From: Chryseobacterium sp.
Lineage (GTDB): Bacteria > Bacteroidota > Bacteroidia > Flavobacteriales > Weeksellaceae
DNA length: 64,000 bases
Assembly (NCBI RefSeq): GCF_029240215.1
Contig: NZ_JARBTK010000003.1
Coordinates: 62,001 to 126,000 of the forward strand
Direction: 5' to 3'
In this document: positions 35,152 through 44,078 of the stretch, piece by piece
Layout: every line of letters starts with the position of its first letter
Numbering within the stretch: position 1 is the stretch's first letter
Position numbers and translations under genes: made by a program
The notes under the pieces: generated by a model
Databases searched by the model: none
What the model was told of the DNA's origin: nothing
What the model saw: the letters and a program-made list of their open reading frames with translations, nothing else

Positions 35152-35504
35152 CTAATTTGGAGGGTTTCTACGAAGAAGTTTCTAATGTCTTAATGAAAGA
35201 TGTGGAATGGAAAGTAGGAACGCTGGATGGCTTTGATGATATTCTTTATGGAGGTTTTGGTGTATTTGAAAATAATGAAGAATTAGAAATTGTTTGGAAG
35301 GATTCTCAGAAGTCAAAAGAAGATTTAGGATTTGATTTAACTAAAGAATTTTACGTGAATAAAATCAGACAGGGAAAACCTTTTAATGTAAAATTAATTC
35401 AACAAAAACTGGATGAATTGATTGGCGGAAACGGACAAACCTTATTCGAAATTTTAATTGAAATTATAGAATCACATAAAAAAATTACAATAATTTTGAA
35501 TTGA
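35124..35504 (+). CDS. Barstar-family protein (ribonuclease inhibitor-like)
   Basis: 126 residues from the ATG giving M-A-V-I-N-G-S-H-F-S-N-L-E-G-F-Y-E-E; an in-frame TTG at 35094 would sit within purL. The start V-I-N-G-x-x-F, a helix, then the central D-G-F-D-D-I-L-Y-G-G-F-G-V and the aromatic E-L-E-I-V-W-K-D are barstar-like. Barstar proteins block barnase-type ribonucleases. No barnase homologue is seen next door, so it may be an orphan immunity protein. The start codon lies in the purL terminator stem. Confidence 0.8.
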   Translation: MAVINGSHFSNLEGFYEEVSNVLMKDVEWKVGTLDGFDDILYGGFGVFENNEELEIVWKDSQKSKEDLGFDLTKEFYVNKIRQGKPFNVKLIQQKLDELIGGNGQTLFEILIEIIESHKKITIILN

Positions 35505-35630
35505 TTATTTTCACCGGAATAAGCATTTAGTATTAGAGATGTCATAATGAGTCTGACGAAGCATTTCAATAATTATTAATTAGAATCTGAATGGTTCAAA
35601 ATTATTTTATTTTTAAAACCAATTTTATCA

Positions 35631-35963
35631 ATGCCAAACTTATTTTCCTACGGAACGCTACAAAAAGAACAAGTTCAAATTGAAACCTTCGGAAGAATTT
35701 TGCAAGGAGAAAAAGATATTCTAACAGGTTATAAAATTGAAATATTGGAAATCACTGATCCCGAAGTTTTGAGAAAAAGCAGTCAAAAATACCATCCGAT
35801 TTTAGAGTTTTCAGGAGATGTTAAAGATGAAATTGGAGGAATTTTATTTGAAGTGACTGAAGAGGAAATTCTTCAGGCTGATGAATATGAAGTTGATGAT
35901 TATAAAAGAATTGAAACGGCTTTTAAGTCTGGAAAAAAAGGTTTTATTTATGTCAGAAAATAA
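35631..35963 (+). CDS. Gamma-glutamylcyclotransferase-like (AIG2 family) protein
   Basis: 110 residues. It has the GGCT-fold start L-F-S-Y-G-T-L-Q-K-E-Q-V-Q, the G-G-I-L-F-E-V-T strand and an acidic E-E-I-L-Q-A-D-E-Y-E-V-D-D-Y-K-R-I segment with the catalytic-type Glu. Members cyclise gamma-glutamyl amines to 5-oxoproline. Short AIG2 proteins have many substrates, so the exact reaction is open. It is a separate gene 126 bp after the barstar gene. Confidence 0.85.
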   Translation: MPNLFSYGTLQKEQVQIETFGRILQGEKDILTGYKIEILEITDPEVLRKSSQKYHPILEFSGDVKDEIGGILFEVTEEEILQADEYEVDDYKRIETAFKSGKKGFIYVRK

Positions 35964-36026
35964 TTTTAAACATGAATACAATTATTACATAAATGCCTCA
36001 AATCTGCGGTGAAAAGTAAACCTCTA

Positions 36027-36123
36027 ATCAATAGGAATGAGCTTTAGTCTTTTTTCTGAAATCAATCAAGTGGCTTAACTAAAACTTAACATATCACTTT
36101 GTCGAGATTCCTACGGAATGACA
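36027..36123. repeat. REP-like element copy 3 followed by half of a GTCATTCC element
   Basis: AATAGGAATGAGCTTTAGTC with GTGGCTTAACTAAAACTTA (36027-36089) is the third copy of the GGCTTTAGCC family. 36101-36123 (CGAGATTCCTACGGAATGAC core) is only the right arm of the GTCATTCC family, so the second element is truncated. Confidence 0.6.
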
Positions 36124-36136
36124 AACATTGTGAATA

Positions 36137-36490
36137 TTAAAAAATATACTTCCAGTAAACAAAAATTCCAACAATAACAGAAACGATTGTCATCAAAATA
36201 ACCGCACCTGCCGAAATATCTTTAATAAAACCAATTCTTTTATCAAACTCAGGATGTATGATATCACAAATTTTTTCAATTGCTGTATTTAAAATTTCAG
36301 CACTTAAAACTCCAAAAGAAACAATTAAAATTAGAATCGTATCAATATTGGAAAGTTTTAAATAGAATATCAGAAAAAGATTAATTAAAAAAGCCAGAAA
36401 CTCCAGCTGAAAATTTCTTTCAGATTTCAACATCATAAAAACGCCACGGAAAGCATTCATGAAACTTTTATAAATAGGCGGTTTTCTCAT
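36137..36490 (-). CDS. dgkA: Diacylglycerol kinase (DgkA family)
   Basis: 117 residues with three membrane helices and the signature A-E-I-L-N-T-A-I-E-K-I-C-D (Glu catalytic) between helices two and three, plus the amphipathic start K-S-F-M-N-A-F-R-G. It phosphorylates diacylglycerol or undecaprenol; short Gram-positive-like members favour undecaprenol, so the lipid is uncertain. Expected size for the family. Confidence 0.9.
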   Translation of the reverse strand: MRKPPIYKSFMNAFRGVFMMLKSERNFQLEFLAFLINLFLIFYLKLSNIDTILILIVSFGVLSAEILNTAIEKICDIIHPEFDKRIGFIKDISAGAVILMTIVSVIVGIFVYWKYIF

Positions 36491-36607
36491 TTTTAAAATT
36501 GATACTAAGCAAAGATAGTTGATTAAATAATTTTACGAAAAATTAAATTCTTTTGATGGTTGTTAATAACTCGCAGTATTATTCTTTTCTATCTGTTTTG
36601 TATTTGT

Positions 36608-36615
36608 TATATTTG
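36608..36615 (+). promoter_or_regulatory. -7 box of dnaN
   Basis: TATATTTG, 21 bases before the dnaN start. Confidence 0.6.
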
Positions 36616-36636
36616 TAAAAACTTATTTTTAAATCT

Positions 36637-37767
36637 ATGAAATTTATTATTTCAAGTGGTGAACTTCAGAAAGCATTGCAAACTGTAAGTGGCGTAATAT
36701 CAAGCTCTCAATCGAGACCAATTTTAGAAAATTATCTTTTTGAGTTAAACGAAAATAACCTTACCATTACAGCGTCTGATGGCGAAACAACTTTGGTGAC
36801 TTCTTTAGATGTAAAATCTGACGATGCAGGTAAATTTGCTGTCCCTGCTAAAATTTTTCAGGATTTTATCAAGACCTATGGTGAACAGCCATTAACTCTT
36901 GTTGTAAAAGACAATGCAGAAGGTACGGGAAGTCAACTTGAGATTTTAGATGAAAAAGATAATTTTGCTGTAGCATTAGACAATGCAGACGATTATCCTG
37001 AACTTCCGGAATTTGACGCTGCCCAAAGCGTGACGATGCCTGCAGGAGTTTTATCTGAAGCTTTGACAAATACTCTTTTTGCTACAAGTAACGACTCGCT
37101 TCGTCCTGTGATGACGGGAGTTTTATTCCAGTTTGGAGAAACGGAAACCAATTTTGTTTCTACCGATTCTCACAGATTGGTTGTTTATAAAAGAACAGAT
37201 TTGATGAATGCCGAGCCAATGGAATTCATCATGCCTAAAAAACCTTTAAACATTTTCAAAAATATTTTAGCAAGTTCAAACGAAGACATCACCATCGACT
37301 TCAACGAAAATATGGCTAAATTTACTTTTGGTAAACATATCTGGATTTGTAGACTAATCGACGGAAAATATCCGAACTATACTGCGGTAATTCCTAAAGA
37401 GAACCCAAATGTTTTGACAATCAACAGAAACTTGTTGTTGGGAGCGATCAAAAGAGCTTCTATCATGTCGAATAAATCAACGAATCAGGTTAGATTTAAA
37501 TTGTCTGCAAACATTCTTCATCTTCATGCGGAAGATACGGAATATGCAAACAAAGCAGATATGCAGATTCCTTGTGATTATAACGGTGAGGATATTAATA
37601 TCGGATTCAGTTCTAAATTCTTAACAGAAATGTTGGGTATTCTGGGAGCAGATGACATTACTATGAAAATGTCTCAGCCAAACAGACCGGGAATCATTGA
37701 GCCGCTTGATGGTCTTGAAGAAAACGAAAACATCTTAATGTTATCAATGCCGGTAATCGGATTGTAA
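36637..37767 (+). CDS. dnaN: DNA polymerase III subunit beta (sliding clamp)
   Basis: 376 residues, three clamp domains. It begins M-K-F-I-I-S-S-G-E-L-Q-K-A-L; D-S-H-R-L-V-V-Y-K-R ends domain two and the C-terminus E-N-I-L-M-L-S-M-P-V-I-G-L has the usual hydrophobic peptide-binding end. The ring holds the polymerase on DNA. It is not next to dnaA here, unlike many bacteria, and stands as a single gene with its own terminator. Confidence 0.97.
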   Translation: MKFIISSGELQKALQTVSGVISSSQSRPILENYLFELNENNLTITASDGETTLVTSLDVKSDDAGKFAVPAKIFQDFIKTYGEQPLTLVVKDNAEGTGSQLEILDEKDNFAVALDNADDYPELPEFDAAQSVTMPAGVLSEALTNTLFATSNDSLRPVMTGVLFQFGETETNFVSTDSHRLVVYKRTDLMNAEPMEFIMPKKPLNIFKNILASSNEDITIDFNENMAKFTFGKHIWICRLIDGKYPNYTAVIPKENPNVLTINRNLLLGAIKRASIMSNKSTNQVRFKLSANILHLHAEDTEYANKADMQIPCDYNGEDINIGFSSKFLTEMLGILGADDITMKMSQPNRPGIIEPLDGLEENENILMLSMPVIGL

Positions 37768-37788
37768 TATTTAATGTTAATAAATATG

Positions 37789-37822
37789 AAAAGAGGTTGA
37801 TTTTTCAGCCTCTTTTTTGTTT
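37789..37822 (+). terminator. Intrinsic terminator after dnaN
   Basis: AAGAGGTTGA / TCAGCCTCTT stem with one mispair, 4-nt loop and T6. Confidence 0.8.
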
Positions 37823-37920
37823 TTTAGGCTCAGTTGAAAGGTTAAAAATTTCTCTGTTTCTCAAAAAAACACGACATTTGTAACTTGAAAAAATTCAAAA
37901 TAAATTTTCAAAATTAAAGG

Positions 37921-40323
37921 ATGAAAATATCAAACAACTGGCTGAAAGACTATATTAAAACGGAATTGAAATCTGAAAGAATCGGTGAATTTCTTACGGA
38001 TATAGGTCTTGAAGTAGAAGGGATAGAGAAATTTGAAAGCGTAAAAGGAAGTTTGGAAGGTGTGGTAGTAGGAAAAGTTTTGACCTGCGAAAAGCATCCG
38101 AATGCAGATAAATTAAAGAAAACAACAGTAGATGTAGGAAACGGAAAGATTTTGGAGATCGTTTGCGGTGCTCCGAATGTTGAAGCCGGGCAAACTGTTC
38201 CTGTAGCAGTTGTAGGAACTAAAATCTATGATAAAACCGGAAATTTTTTTGAAATTAAAGCCGCTAAAATCAGAGGTGAGGTTTCACAGGGAATGATCTG
38301 CGCTGAAGACGAATTGGGACTAAGCGACGATCACGGCGGAATCATGGTTTTAGATGAAGCAAAATATGAAGTAGGGAAAAATTTTGCGGATTATTTTGAA
38401 TTGACAAATGATGAGGTTTTTGAAATTGGTTTAACGCCAAACAGAACCGATGCGATGTCTCATTATGGTGTTGCAAGAGATCTGTATGCGTTTCTTTCTA
38501 CCAATCAGCAGAAAGGTGATTTTGAAAAAGTATCTTCAGTTGCTTTAAATAATGAAGGTTCGCATGAATTTACCTTAGAGATTGAAGATGCTGAATTGAC
38601 ACCAAGATACATCGGAGCCGTAATCGAAAACGTGAAAATTGCGGAATCTCCTTCTTGGCTGAAGGACAGATTAAAAGCAATCGGATTGAGTCCGATTAAC
38701 AATATTGTAGACATTACCAACTATATTCTTCACGGTTTCGGACAGCCGCTTCACGCTTTTGATGCAGATAAAATTGCAGATAAGAAAGTGAAAGTAGGAA
38801 CTGTTGCCGAAGGAACAAAATTTACGACTTTAGATGGTGTTGAAAGAACTTTAAATGGTTCTGAAATCATCATTAAAGACGGAAAAGATAATCCTATGTG
38901 TATTGCCGGAGTTTTTGGAGGTGCAAATTCGGGAGTTTCAAGTGAAACAAAAACAATCTTCTTGGAAAGTGCTTATTTCAATCCTATTGCGGTGAGAAAA
39001 GCAGCAAAAGCACACGGTTTGAATACTGATGCATCTTTCAGATTTGAAAGGGGAGTTGATCCTAATATCACAAGAACTGCGATCACTCACGCAATCAAAA
39101 TGATTCAGGATTTGGCGGAAGGGAATCTGGTTGGAGATTTATTAGAAGAATATTCTAAGAAAATTGAAGACAACTATGTAATTATCAGATTTTCAAAAAT
39201 CGAGCAAATTTTAGGTACAAAAATTCACAGAGAAAAAGTAAAAGAAATTCTAAAAGCACTTGAGATTCAGGTTTTAAATGAAATTCAGAACGGTTTTGAA
39301 ATCTCTGTTCCTGCTTATAGAGCCGATGTTACAAGAGAAATCGATGTGATTGAAGAGATTTTGAGAATTTACGGTTACAATAAAATTGAAGCTCCTCAAA
39401 AGATTTCATTTACACCTGTGAAGTTGAGCGCAAACGATCAGGATGAGCTAGAAAATAATTGGGCGAGAACTTTACAAGGTTTAGGTTTCAACGAAGTGAT
39501 GAACAATTCACTGACTTCTGTAAAAGATGAAACCGATGCTGTGAAATTATTAAATCCTTTAAGTAACGATTTGGCGTTTATGAGAAAGTCTTTATTGGAA
39601 GGACTTTTGCAGAATGCTGTTTACAATATCAACAGAAAAAACCAAGATCTTAAATTTTTCGAATTCGGAAAAATCTACCACAAGAAAGAAAAGTACGAAG
39701 AGAGAAAGCAACTGGCAATTTTAGTTACCGGAAGAAATGCTGCTGAAAACTGGTTGCAACCAAAATCTTCAACTGATTTCTATAATTTAAAAGCTTATGT
39801 GAAAGTTTTACTGGAAAAATTAGCGATTGATTATAAAGAAGTTGCTTTGTCCGACGAGAGATTTTCTGATGCTTTAGCTTACGAATCTGAAGGGAAAACT
39901 TTGGTAAGAATCGGAAAAGTTGCTCCACAGATGCTGAAAGATTTTGATATTGATCAGGACTGTTTCTATGCAGAAATCGAATTGGAATTTGCTCAGGAAT
40001 TACGTTCTAAAAACGAACTTAAATTTAAAGATATTCCGAAATTTAATAAGATCAGAAGAGATTTAGCTTTACTGATTGATAAAAATATTACGTATCAGGA
40101 ATTATATCAAACTGCGAAAAAGAATAAATCTCCTTTCATTAAAAACATTAATTTATTTGATGTTTACGAAGGGAAAAATCTTCCTGAAGGCAAAAAATCT
40201 TACGCAATGAGCTTTGAATTGTTAAATGAAGAAAAAACATTGGAAGAAAAAGAAATTTCAGAAGTAATGGATTCTTTGATCAAATCTTTCCAGAAAGAAT
40301 TCAATGCTGAATTGAGATCGTAA
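37921..40323 (+). CDS. pheT: Phenylalanine--tRNA ligase beta subunit
   Basis: 800 residues. The order is typical: EMAP-like tRNA-binding domain (about 40-150, with H-P-N-A-D-K-L), B3/4 editing domain, B5 domain (A-Y-R-A-D-V-T-R-E-I-D-V-I-E-E), catalytic-like domain and the C-terminal ferredoxin-fold anticodon-binding domain (F-P-K-F-N-K-I-R-R-D-L-A type). With PheS it charges tRNA-Phe. pheS is not adjacent, which is common in Bacteroidota. Confidence 0.97.
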   Translation: MKISNNWLKDYIKTELKSERIGEFLTDIGLEVEGIEKFESVKGSLEGVVVGKVLTCEKHPNADKLKKTTVDVGNGKILEIVCGAPNVEAGQTVPVAVVGTKIYDKTGNFFEIKAAKIRGEVSQGMICAEDELGLSDDHGGIMVLDEAKYEVGKNFADYFELTNDEVFEIGLTPNRTDAMSHYGVARDLYAFLSTNQQKGDFEKVSSVALNNEGSHEFTLEIEDAELTPRYIGAVIENVKIAESPSWLKDRLKAIGLSPINNIVDITNYILHGFGQPLHAFDADKIADKKVKVGTVAEGTKFTTLDGVERTLNGSEIIIKDGKDNPMCIAGVFGGANSGVSSETKTIFLESAYFNPIAVRKAAKAHGLNTDASFRFERGVDPNITRTAITHAIKMIQDLAEGNLVGDLLEEYSKKIEDNYVIIRFSKIEQILGTKIHREKVKEILKALEIQVLNEIQNGFEISVPAYRADVTREIDVIEEILRIYGYNKIEAPQKISFTPVKLSANDQDELENNWARTLQGLGFNEVMNNSLTSVKDETDAVKLLNPLSNDLAFMRKSLLEGLLQNAVYNINRKNQDLKFFEFGKIYHKKEKYEERKQLAILVTGRNAAENWLQPKSSTDFYNLKAYVKVLLEKLAIDYKEVALSDERFSDALAYESEGKTLVRIGKVAPQMLKDFDIDQDCFYAEIELEFAQELRSKNELKFKDIPKFNKIRRDLALLIDKNITYQELYQTAKKNKSPFIKNINLFDVYEGKNLPEGKKSYAMSFELLNEEKTLEEKEISEVMDSLIKSFQKEFNAELRS

Positions 40324-40376
40324 TGCTATTAATATAAAGCGGGCTTTTTTAAGTACACTTGATTTTCACAAAGTTT

Positions 40377-40435
40377 GTCATTCCGGAGGAATCTAAACTA
40401 ATTAAATAATAAAGCTGAGATTCCTACGGAATGAC
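40377..40435. repeat. GTCATTCC inverted-repeat element, single copy
   Basis: GTCATTCCGGAGGAATCT and AGATTCCTACGGAATGAC are almost perfectly complementary arms around 23 bp; one of the best-preserved copies in the window. Confidence 0.8.
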
Positions 40436-40526
40436 AAACTATAAGTTTTAATCTTTAAACATTAGAGATTTGTATTTCACAAAACAATAAAATCCTCTGA
40501 AAGCTGTTTAGATAATATAATTTCCG

Positions 40527-40534
40527 TAAATTTG
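40527..40534 (+). promoter_or_regulatory. -7 box of META-domain gene
   Basis: TAAATTTG, 22 bases before the start. Confidence 0.55.
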
Positions 40535-40556
40535 GTTTAAATCAAAAAAGAAAAAA

Positions 40557-40967
40557 ATGAAAAATCTTTTTTTAAGTATATGCACAGTTGCTTTTCTGGC
40601 TTCTTGCGGAACAATGGCTAGTTCTTCGTCGTCAAAAGTAGGAAAATCTCAACCTTCAATTGCTGCGACCAAGTGGGTATTGGCAGATAATGTAAAAGGA
40701 AAAACACCAACGCTGAATATTGAAGGAACAAAGGTGAATGGAAATGCAGGATGTAACAGCTACTTTGGAACACTGGCTACAGATGCTGCTTCAGGAACTT
40801 TTACAGCTTCTCAATTAGGATCTACAAAAATGGCTTGTGATAATATGAGTGTAGAACAGAATTTTATGAGTATGATAGGAAAAGTAAATAAGTACGTTGT
40901 TTCCGGAAATACTTTGGAACTGTATCAGGATAATCTTTTATTATTGAAATTTAATAAAGCTGAATAA
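40557..40967 (+). CDS. META-domain lipoprotein (HslJ-like)
   Basis: 136 residues. A lipobox ending L-A-S-C gives a lipoprotein with mature Cys17. The META domain shows K-W-V-L-A, N-G-N-A-G-C-N-S-Y-F-G-T, a T-K-M-A-C strand with the paired Cys, and a C-terminal L-E-L-Y-Q-D-N-L-L-L-L-K-F. Such proteins (HslJ, heat-shock-related) are envelope proteins of unclear role. It has its own promoter and terminator. Confidence 0.88.
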   Translation: MKNLFLSICTVAFLASCGTMASSSSSKVGKSQPSIAATKWVLADNVKGKTPTLNIEGTKVNGNAGCNSYFGTLATDAASGTFTASQLGSTKMACDNMSVEQNFMSMIGKVNKYVVSGNTLELYQDNLLLLKFNKAE

Positions 40968-40974
40968 AAATAAA

Positions 40975-41004
40975 AAAGGAACTCAAATCTGAGTTCCTTT
41001 TTTT
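40975..41004. terminator. Terminator after META-domain gene, possibly bidirectional
   Basis: AAGGAACTCA / TGAGTTCCTT, 10-bp stem, 4-nt loop, T7 after and A6 before. Confidence 0.85.
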
Positions 41005-41021
41005 ATGAGTAATAAAATTGA

Positions 41022-41261
41022 TTATTCTTCCTCTTCTTCGTCGTATTTCGCCAACTCTTCATCACACCATTTGAATGCAGCTTCTACAACCTTTGTAGCC
41101 TCATCTGCCATAGTTTCTTCATCGTCGCCTTCTAGATCATCTAACCATTCAACTTCCTCTTCCTCAACATTCAATATGAATCTTGGATATTCTGTATGAA
41201 CTACAAATAAATCTTCAGGAAATTCCGAATTGTCCGCTAATAAAAACTTTGGTAATTTCAT
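41022..41261 (-). CDS. Small, very acidic cytoplasmic protein (79 aa)
   Basis: M-K-L-P-K-F-L-L-A-D-N-S then F-V-V-H-T-E-Y-P-R-F-I-L-N-V, W-L-D-D-L-E-G-D-D and a C-terminal run of Asp/Glu. No signal peptide. The ordered first half with conserved-looking aromatics and the pure acidic tail suggest a small conserved flavobacterial protein of unknown function, perhaps binding a basic partner. The acid-rich tail makes a serine-rich ORF on the other strand, which is a shadow. Confidence 0.7.
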   Translation of the reverse strand: MKLPKFLLADNSEFPEDLFVVHTEYPRFILNVEEEEVEWLDDLEGDDEETMADEATKVVEAAFKWCDEELAKYDEEEEE

Positions 41262-41298
41262 TTTTTTAATGTTTAAACTTTCTCAAAGATAAATAAAA

Positions 41299-42615
41299 TT
41301 ATTGATATTTATTCTTGTCGATTTTAATTTTTTGTAAAACTTTGTAATACGTTAATGTCTTTCTTTTTAAGGTGTCGGAAGGTTTAAAAGTAAGATCAAT
41401 ATTAGGATTTACAGTGCTTATCAGTTCTGCGATTTGTATTTTTTCCAGATCTTCTTCGTTTTCCAGATAGTATAATAACGGAGTTTTTTCGAGCTTTTCA
41501 TTTTTTAAAAATTGTGTTATTGCTCTTCGGTTTTCCAGATAATTACCTTTGGAAAGTATGGTAAACAAAAGCCCTGAACAAAGGCTAAGAAATCCTATTG
41601 CATACACTTTTGAGCCAAAATTTTCAAACATTTTTTTGAAATACAATAACCAGATCATGAAAGAAAATGGGGCAAGTAATCTGTAATCCAAAGGCGTTAT
41701 TGCATAAAAATACTGAATAAAATAGGAACAGATAATCCCGAAAACTCCAATAGTTAATATGAATTTTTCTGATTCGTTTAATTTTTTGCTTAAAAATAAA
41801 TACATCATCAACACAATATTAATGATTCCAATTCCGTAGATGGCATAATTAATCATTCCACCTGCAGGATTTGAGATATGAATAAATGGATTGAATGTGG
41901 TCGCCAATCCCTGACCAAATTCTGCAAGCAGTTTTGATGTTGGGTAAAGACCAATTTCTAAAAATGTATCCAGATAACTGGAGTTAAAATAATCTATGAA
42001 CAGAAATTTATACCCAATAATAAAGCCTAATCCGACAATTGCGGAAACAATGAAGATCTTTGAGTATGCTTTTTTCCAAAATAATAATCCGAAAAACCCG
42101 GTTCCTCCGATAAAGAAAAGAGAGCTGTATCTTATATTATAAAGGGCAATTAAAGAGATTGAAAGATAAAAAACAGCTTTTTCTCCTGTCAATTTTGCGT
42201 TGATGATTTGATTTGAGCAATAAGTAAAAAGAAAGACAAAAGGTAAAATCAAGGCTTCACTCATTGTGAAAGCAAATATAGACAGAAAACTGAATAATGA
42301 ACAGATAACAATCGTTTCCTTTAAGAAGAAATTTTTTCTCCATGCAAAACAAACGATGAACAAAAAAGAAAAAATTCCAACAATTTTACTCGACCAAAAT
42401 TCATCGGTTCCGAAAAACGTAAAGAATTTAATAAAAAGCGGATACCCAAGAGGCGTTGTCGTATTATCTATTTCAGGAAAAACATGCGCAAATCTCATAT
42501 AACGAATGGAATCCGGATTTGTTCTGCCTTTTTCATTGAGTAAAAAACGCAAAATGGTCATCACTAAAGTAATGATGACCAATGATATCTGAATGTATTT
42601 TTCTTTAAGTTTCAT
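41299..42615 (-). CDS. Polytopic membrane protein, glycosyltransferase-like (unknown)
   Basis: 438 residues from the ATG giving M-K-L-K-E-K-Y-I-Q; a TTG eight codons upstream is less likely. About ten or more membrane helices with D-S-I-R-Y-M-R after the first helix and T-T-P-L-G-Y-P-L-F-I-K-F, a layout like GT-C-fold lipid-linked glycosyltransferases (first periplasmic loop with an acidic residue). A C-terminal soluble tail of about 90 residues follows. No known family can be named. It may be involved in surface glycan assembly. Confidence 0.65.
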   Translation of the reverse strand: MKLKEKYIQISLVIITLVMTILRFLLNEKGRTNPDSIRYMRFAHVFPEIDNTTTPLGYPLFIKFFTFFGTDEFWSSKIVGIFSFLFIVCFAWRKNFFLKETIVICSLFSFLSIFAFTMSEALILPFVFLFTYCSNQIINAKLTGEKAVFYLSISLIALYNIRYSSLFFIGGTGFFGLLFWKKAYSKIFIVSAIVGLGFIIGYKFLFIDYFNSSYLDTFLEIGLYPTSKLLAEFGQGLATTFNPFIHISNPAGGMINYAIYGIGIINIVLMMYLFLSKKLNESEKFILTIGVFGIICSYFIQYFYAITPLDYRLLAPFSFMIWLLYFKKMFENFGSKVYAIGFLSLCSGLLFTILSKGNYLENRRAITQFLKNEKLEKTPLLYYLENEEDLEKIQIAELISTVNPNIDLTFKPSDTLKRKTLTYYKVLQKIKIDKNKYQ

Positions 42616-42677
42616 TGGTTGCACATAGATTGCAGCCAAATTTATAACTTATAATTCAAAATTTATCACTCGAGAAG

Positions 42678-43571
42678 CTATTTTGAAAACATTTTCGCCA
42701 CTTTTTCTGCTTTTTTGCTTTCCGAATAATCGTAAAAACCTTCCCCTGATTTCACCCCTAATTTCCCTGCCATTACCATGTTGACTAATAACGGATTCGG
42801 AGCATATTTAGGATTTTTGAAACCATCGTACATTACATTTAAAATTGCTAAACAAACGTCAAGACCAATGAAATCTGCCAATTGAAGTGGTCCCATCGGG
42901 TGAGCCATTCCTAATTTCATTACGGTATCAATTTCTTCAACTCCGGCAACGCCATTATATAAAGTTTCGATTGATTCGTTGATCATCGGCATCAAAATTC
43001 TATTTGCCACGAAACCTGGATAATCGTTTACTTCTACAGGAACTTTTCCTAAAGTCTTGCTCATTTCATAGATCGAGTCAAAAGTTTCTTTAGAAGTAGA
43101 GTAGCCTTTGATGATCTCAACCAGTTTCATGATCGGAACAGGATTCATAAAATGCATGCCGATTACTTTATCTGCTCTTTTTGTCGCAGCCGCAATTTTA
43201 GTAATAGAAATTGATGAAGTATTGGTTGATAAAATACAATTTTCAGGAGCAAATTCGTCCATTTGAGCAAAGATTTTCAGTTTCAGATCCTGATTTTCTG
43301 TTGCAGCTTCTACCACAAGATCAGCGTTTGTCACTGCATCTTTAAGTTCTGTAAAAGTTTTAATGTTACCTAAAGTTTCTGATTTTTGTTCTTCTGTAAG
43401 GTTTCCCTTTGCAATTATTCTGTCAAGGTTGGTGGTGATGATTTTTATTCCTTTGTCTAATGCATCCTGAGATACATCAACCAAATTTACATTAAAACCG
43501 CTTTGTGCGAAGGTATGTGCAATACCGTTTCCCATGGTTCCGGCCCCGATAACTACAATGTTTTTGATCAT
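42678..43571 (-). CDS. 3-hydroxybutyryl-CoA dehydrogenase
   Basis: 297 residues, typical of single-domain-type 3-hydroxyacyl-CoA dehydrogenases (Hbd/PaaH). The NAD site is G-A-G-T-M-G-N-G-I-A-H; the catalytic-region G-M-H-F-M-N-P-V-P-I-M-K-L-V-E-I-I is complete, as is the C-terminal G-P-L-Q-L-A-D-F-I-G-L-D. It oxidises 3-hydroxyacyl-CoA in fatty acid or butyrate metabolism. Its start overlaps the upstream gene's stop (ATGA), so they are translationally coupled. Confidence 0.93.
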   Translation of the reverse strand: MIKNIVVIGAGTMGNGIAHTFAQSGFNVNLVDVSQDALDKGIKIITTNLDRIIAKGNLTEEQKSETLGNIKTFTELKDAVTNADLVVEAATENQDLKLKIFAQMDEFAPENCILSTNTSSISITKIAAATKRADKVIGMHFMNPVPIMKLVEIIKGYSTSKETFDSIYEMSKTLGKVPVEVNDYPGFVANRILMPMINESIETLYNGVAGVEEIDTVMKLGMAHPMGPLQLADFIGLDVCLAILNVMYDGFKNPKYAPNPLLVNMVMAGKLGVKSGEGFYDYSESKKAEKVAKMFSK

Positions 43572-44002
43572 TTTTCCTTATTTAGTTTTAAATTATTTTT
43601 ATAGATAATTAAGTTTTTAATTTTTGTTAAATCAGCCTTCGTAACCATTTTAGATCCATCAAAATTGACAATTCCGTCACTGCTTTGATTTCTTTTGTCG
43701 TTTTGTGAAGAAATTGCAGACTGAAGACCTTTCAGAAAACGTGTCTTCTGAATTTTTGATAACTGATCGGTGCTGATGTAAAGATTAAATTCGCCCTCTC
43801 TTCCCAATCCTGGTTGTTGAAGGACTTCCAAAGCTTTGGTTTTATTTTTTTTCTGGAACTCATTAATGTAAGTCATTACCGGATTGGTTGACGGAGTACC
43901 GCAGCAGATACTTGAGTAACTTATCTCTATATAGTTGTTGCTTTTCTGTGCAAAAACAAACGCACTGCAGAATATAGAAAAGGTTATGATTAAATTTTTC
44001 AT
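43568..44002 (-). CDS. Secreted hypothetical protein (144 aa)
   Basis: Signal peptide M-K-N-L-I-I-T-F-S-I-F-C-S-A-F-V-F-A-Q. The mature part opens with S-S-I-C-C-G-T-P-S-T and is basic, with a helical middle. No family is recognised. It overlaps the dehydrogenase downstream by 4 bp (ATGA), a strong sign of co-translation although the products lie in different compartments. Confidence 0.65.
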   Translation of the reverse strand: MKNLIITFSIFCSAFVFAQKSNNYIEISYSSICCGTPSTNPVMTYINEFQKKNKTKALEVLQQPGLGREGEFNLYISTDQLSKIQKTRFLKGLQSAISSQNDKRNQSSDGIVNFDGSKMVTKADLTKIKNLIIYKNNLKLNKEK

Positions 44003-44078
44003 ATCTAAATTTTTAAATTACCATTATCATTAAACTGAGTCAATGGCAATTTTCAAGCCTAAAAATAAGCTTTAAAAT

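Noticed and set aside
41005..41199. Serine-rich plus-strand ORF
   Set aside because: It is the antisense of the Asp/Glu-rich tail of the 79-residue protein; serine codons come from complementing GAA/GAT runs.
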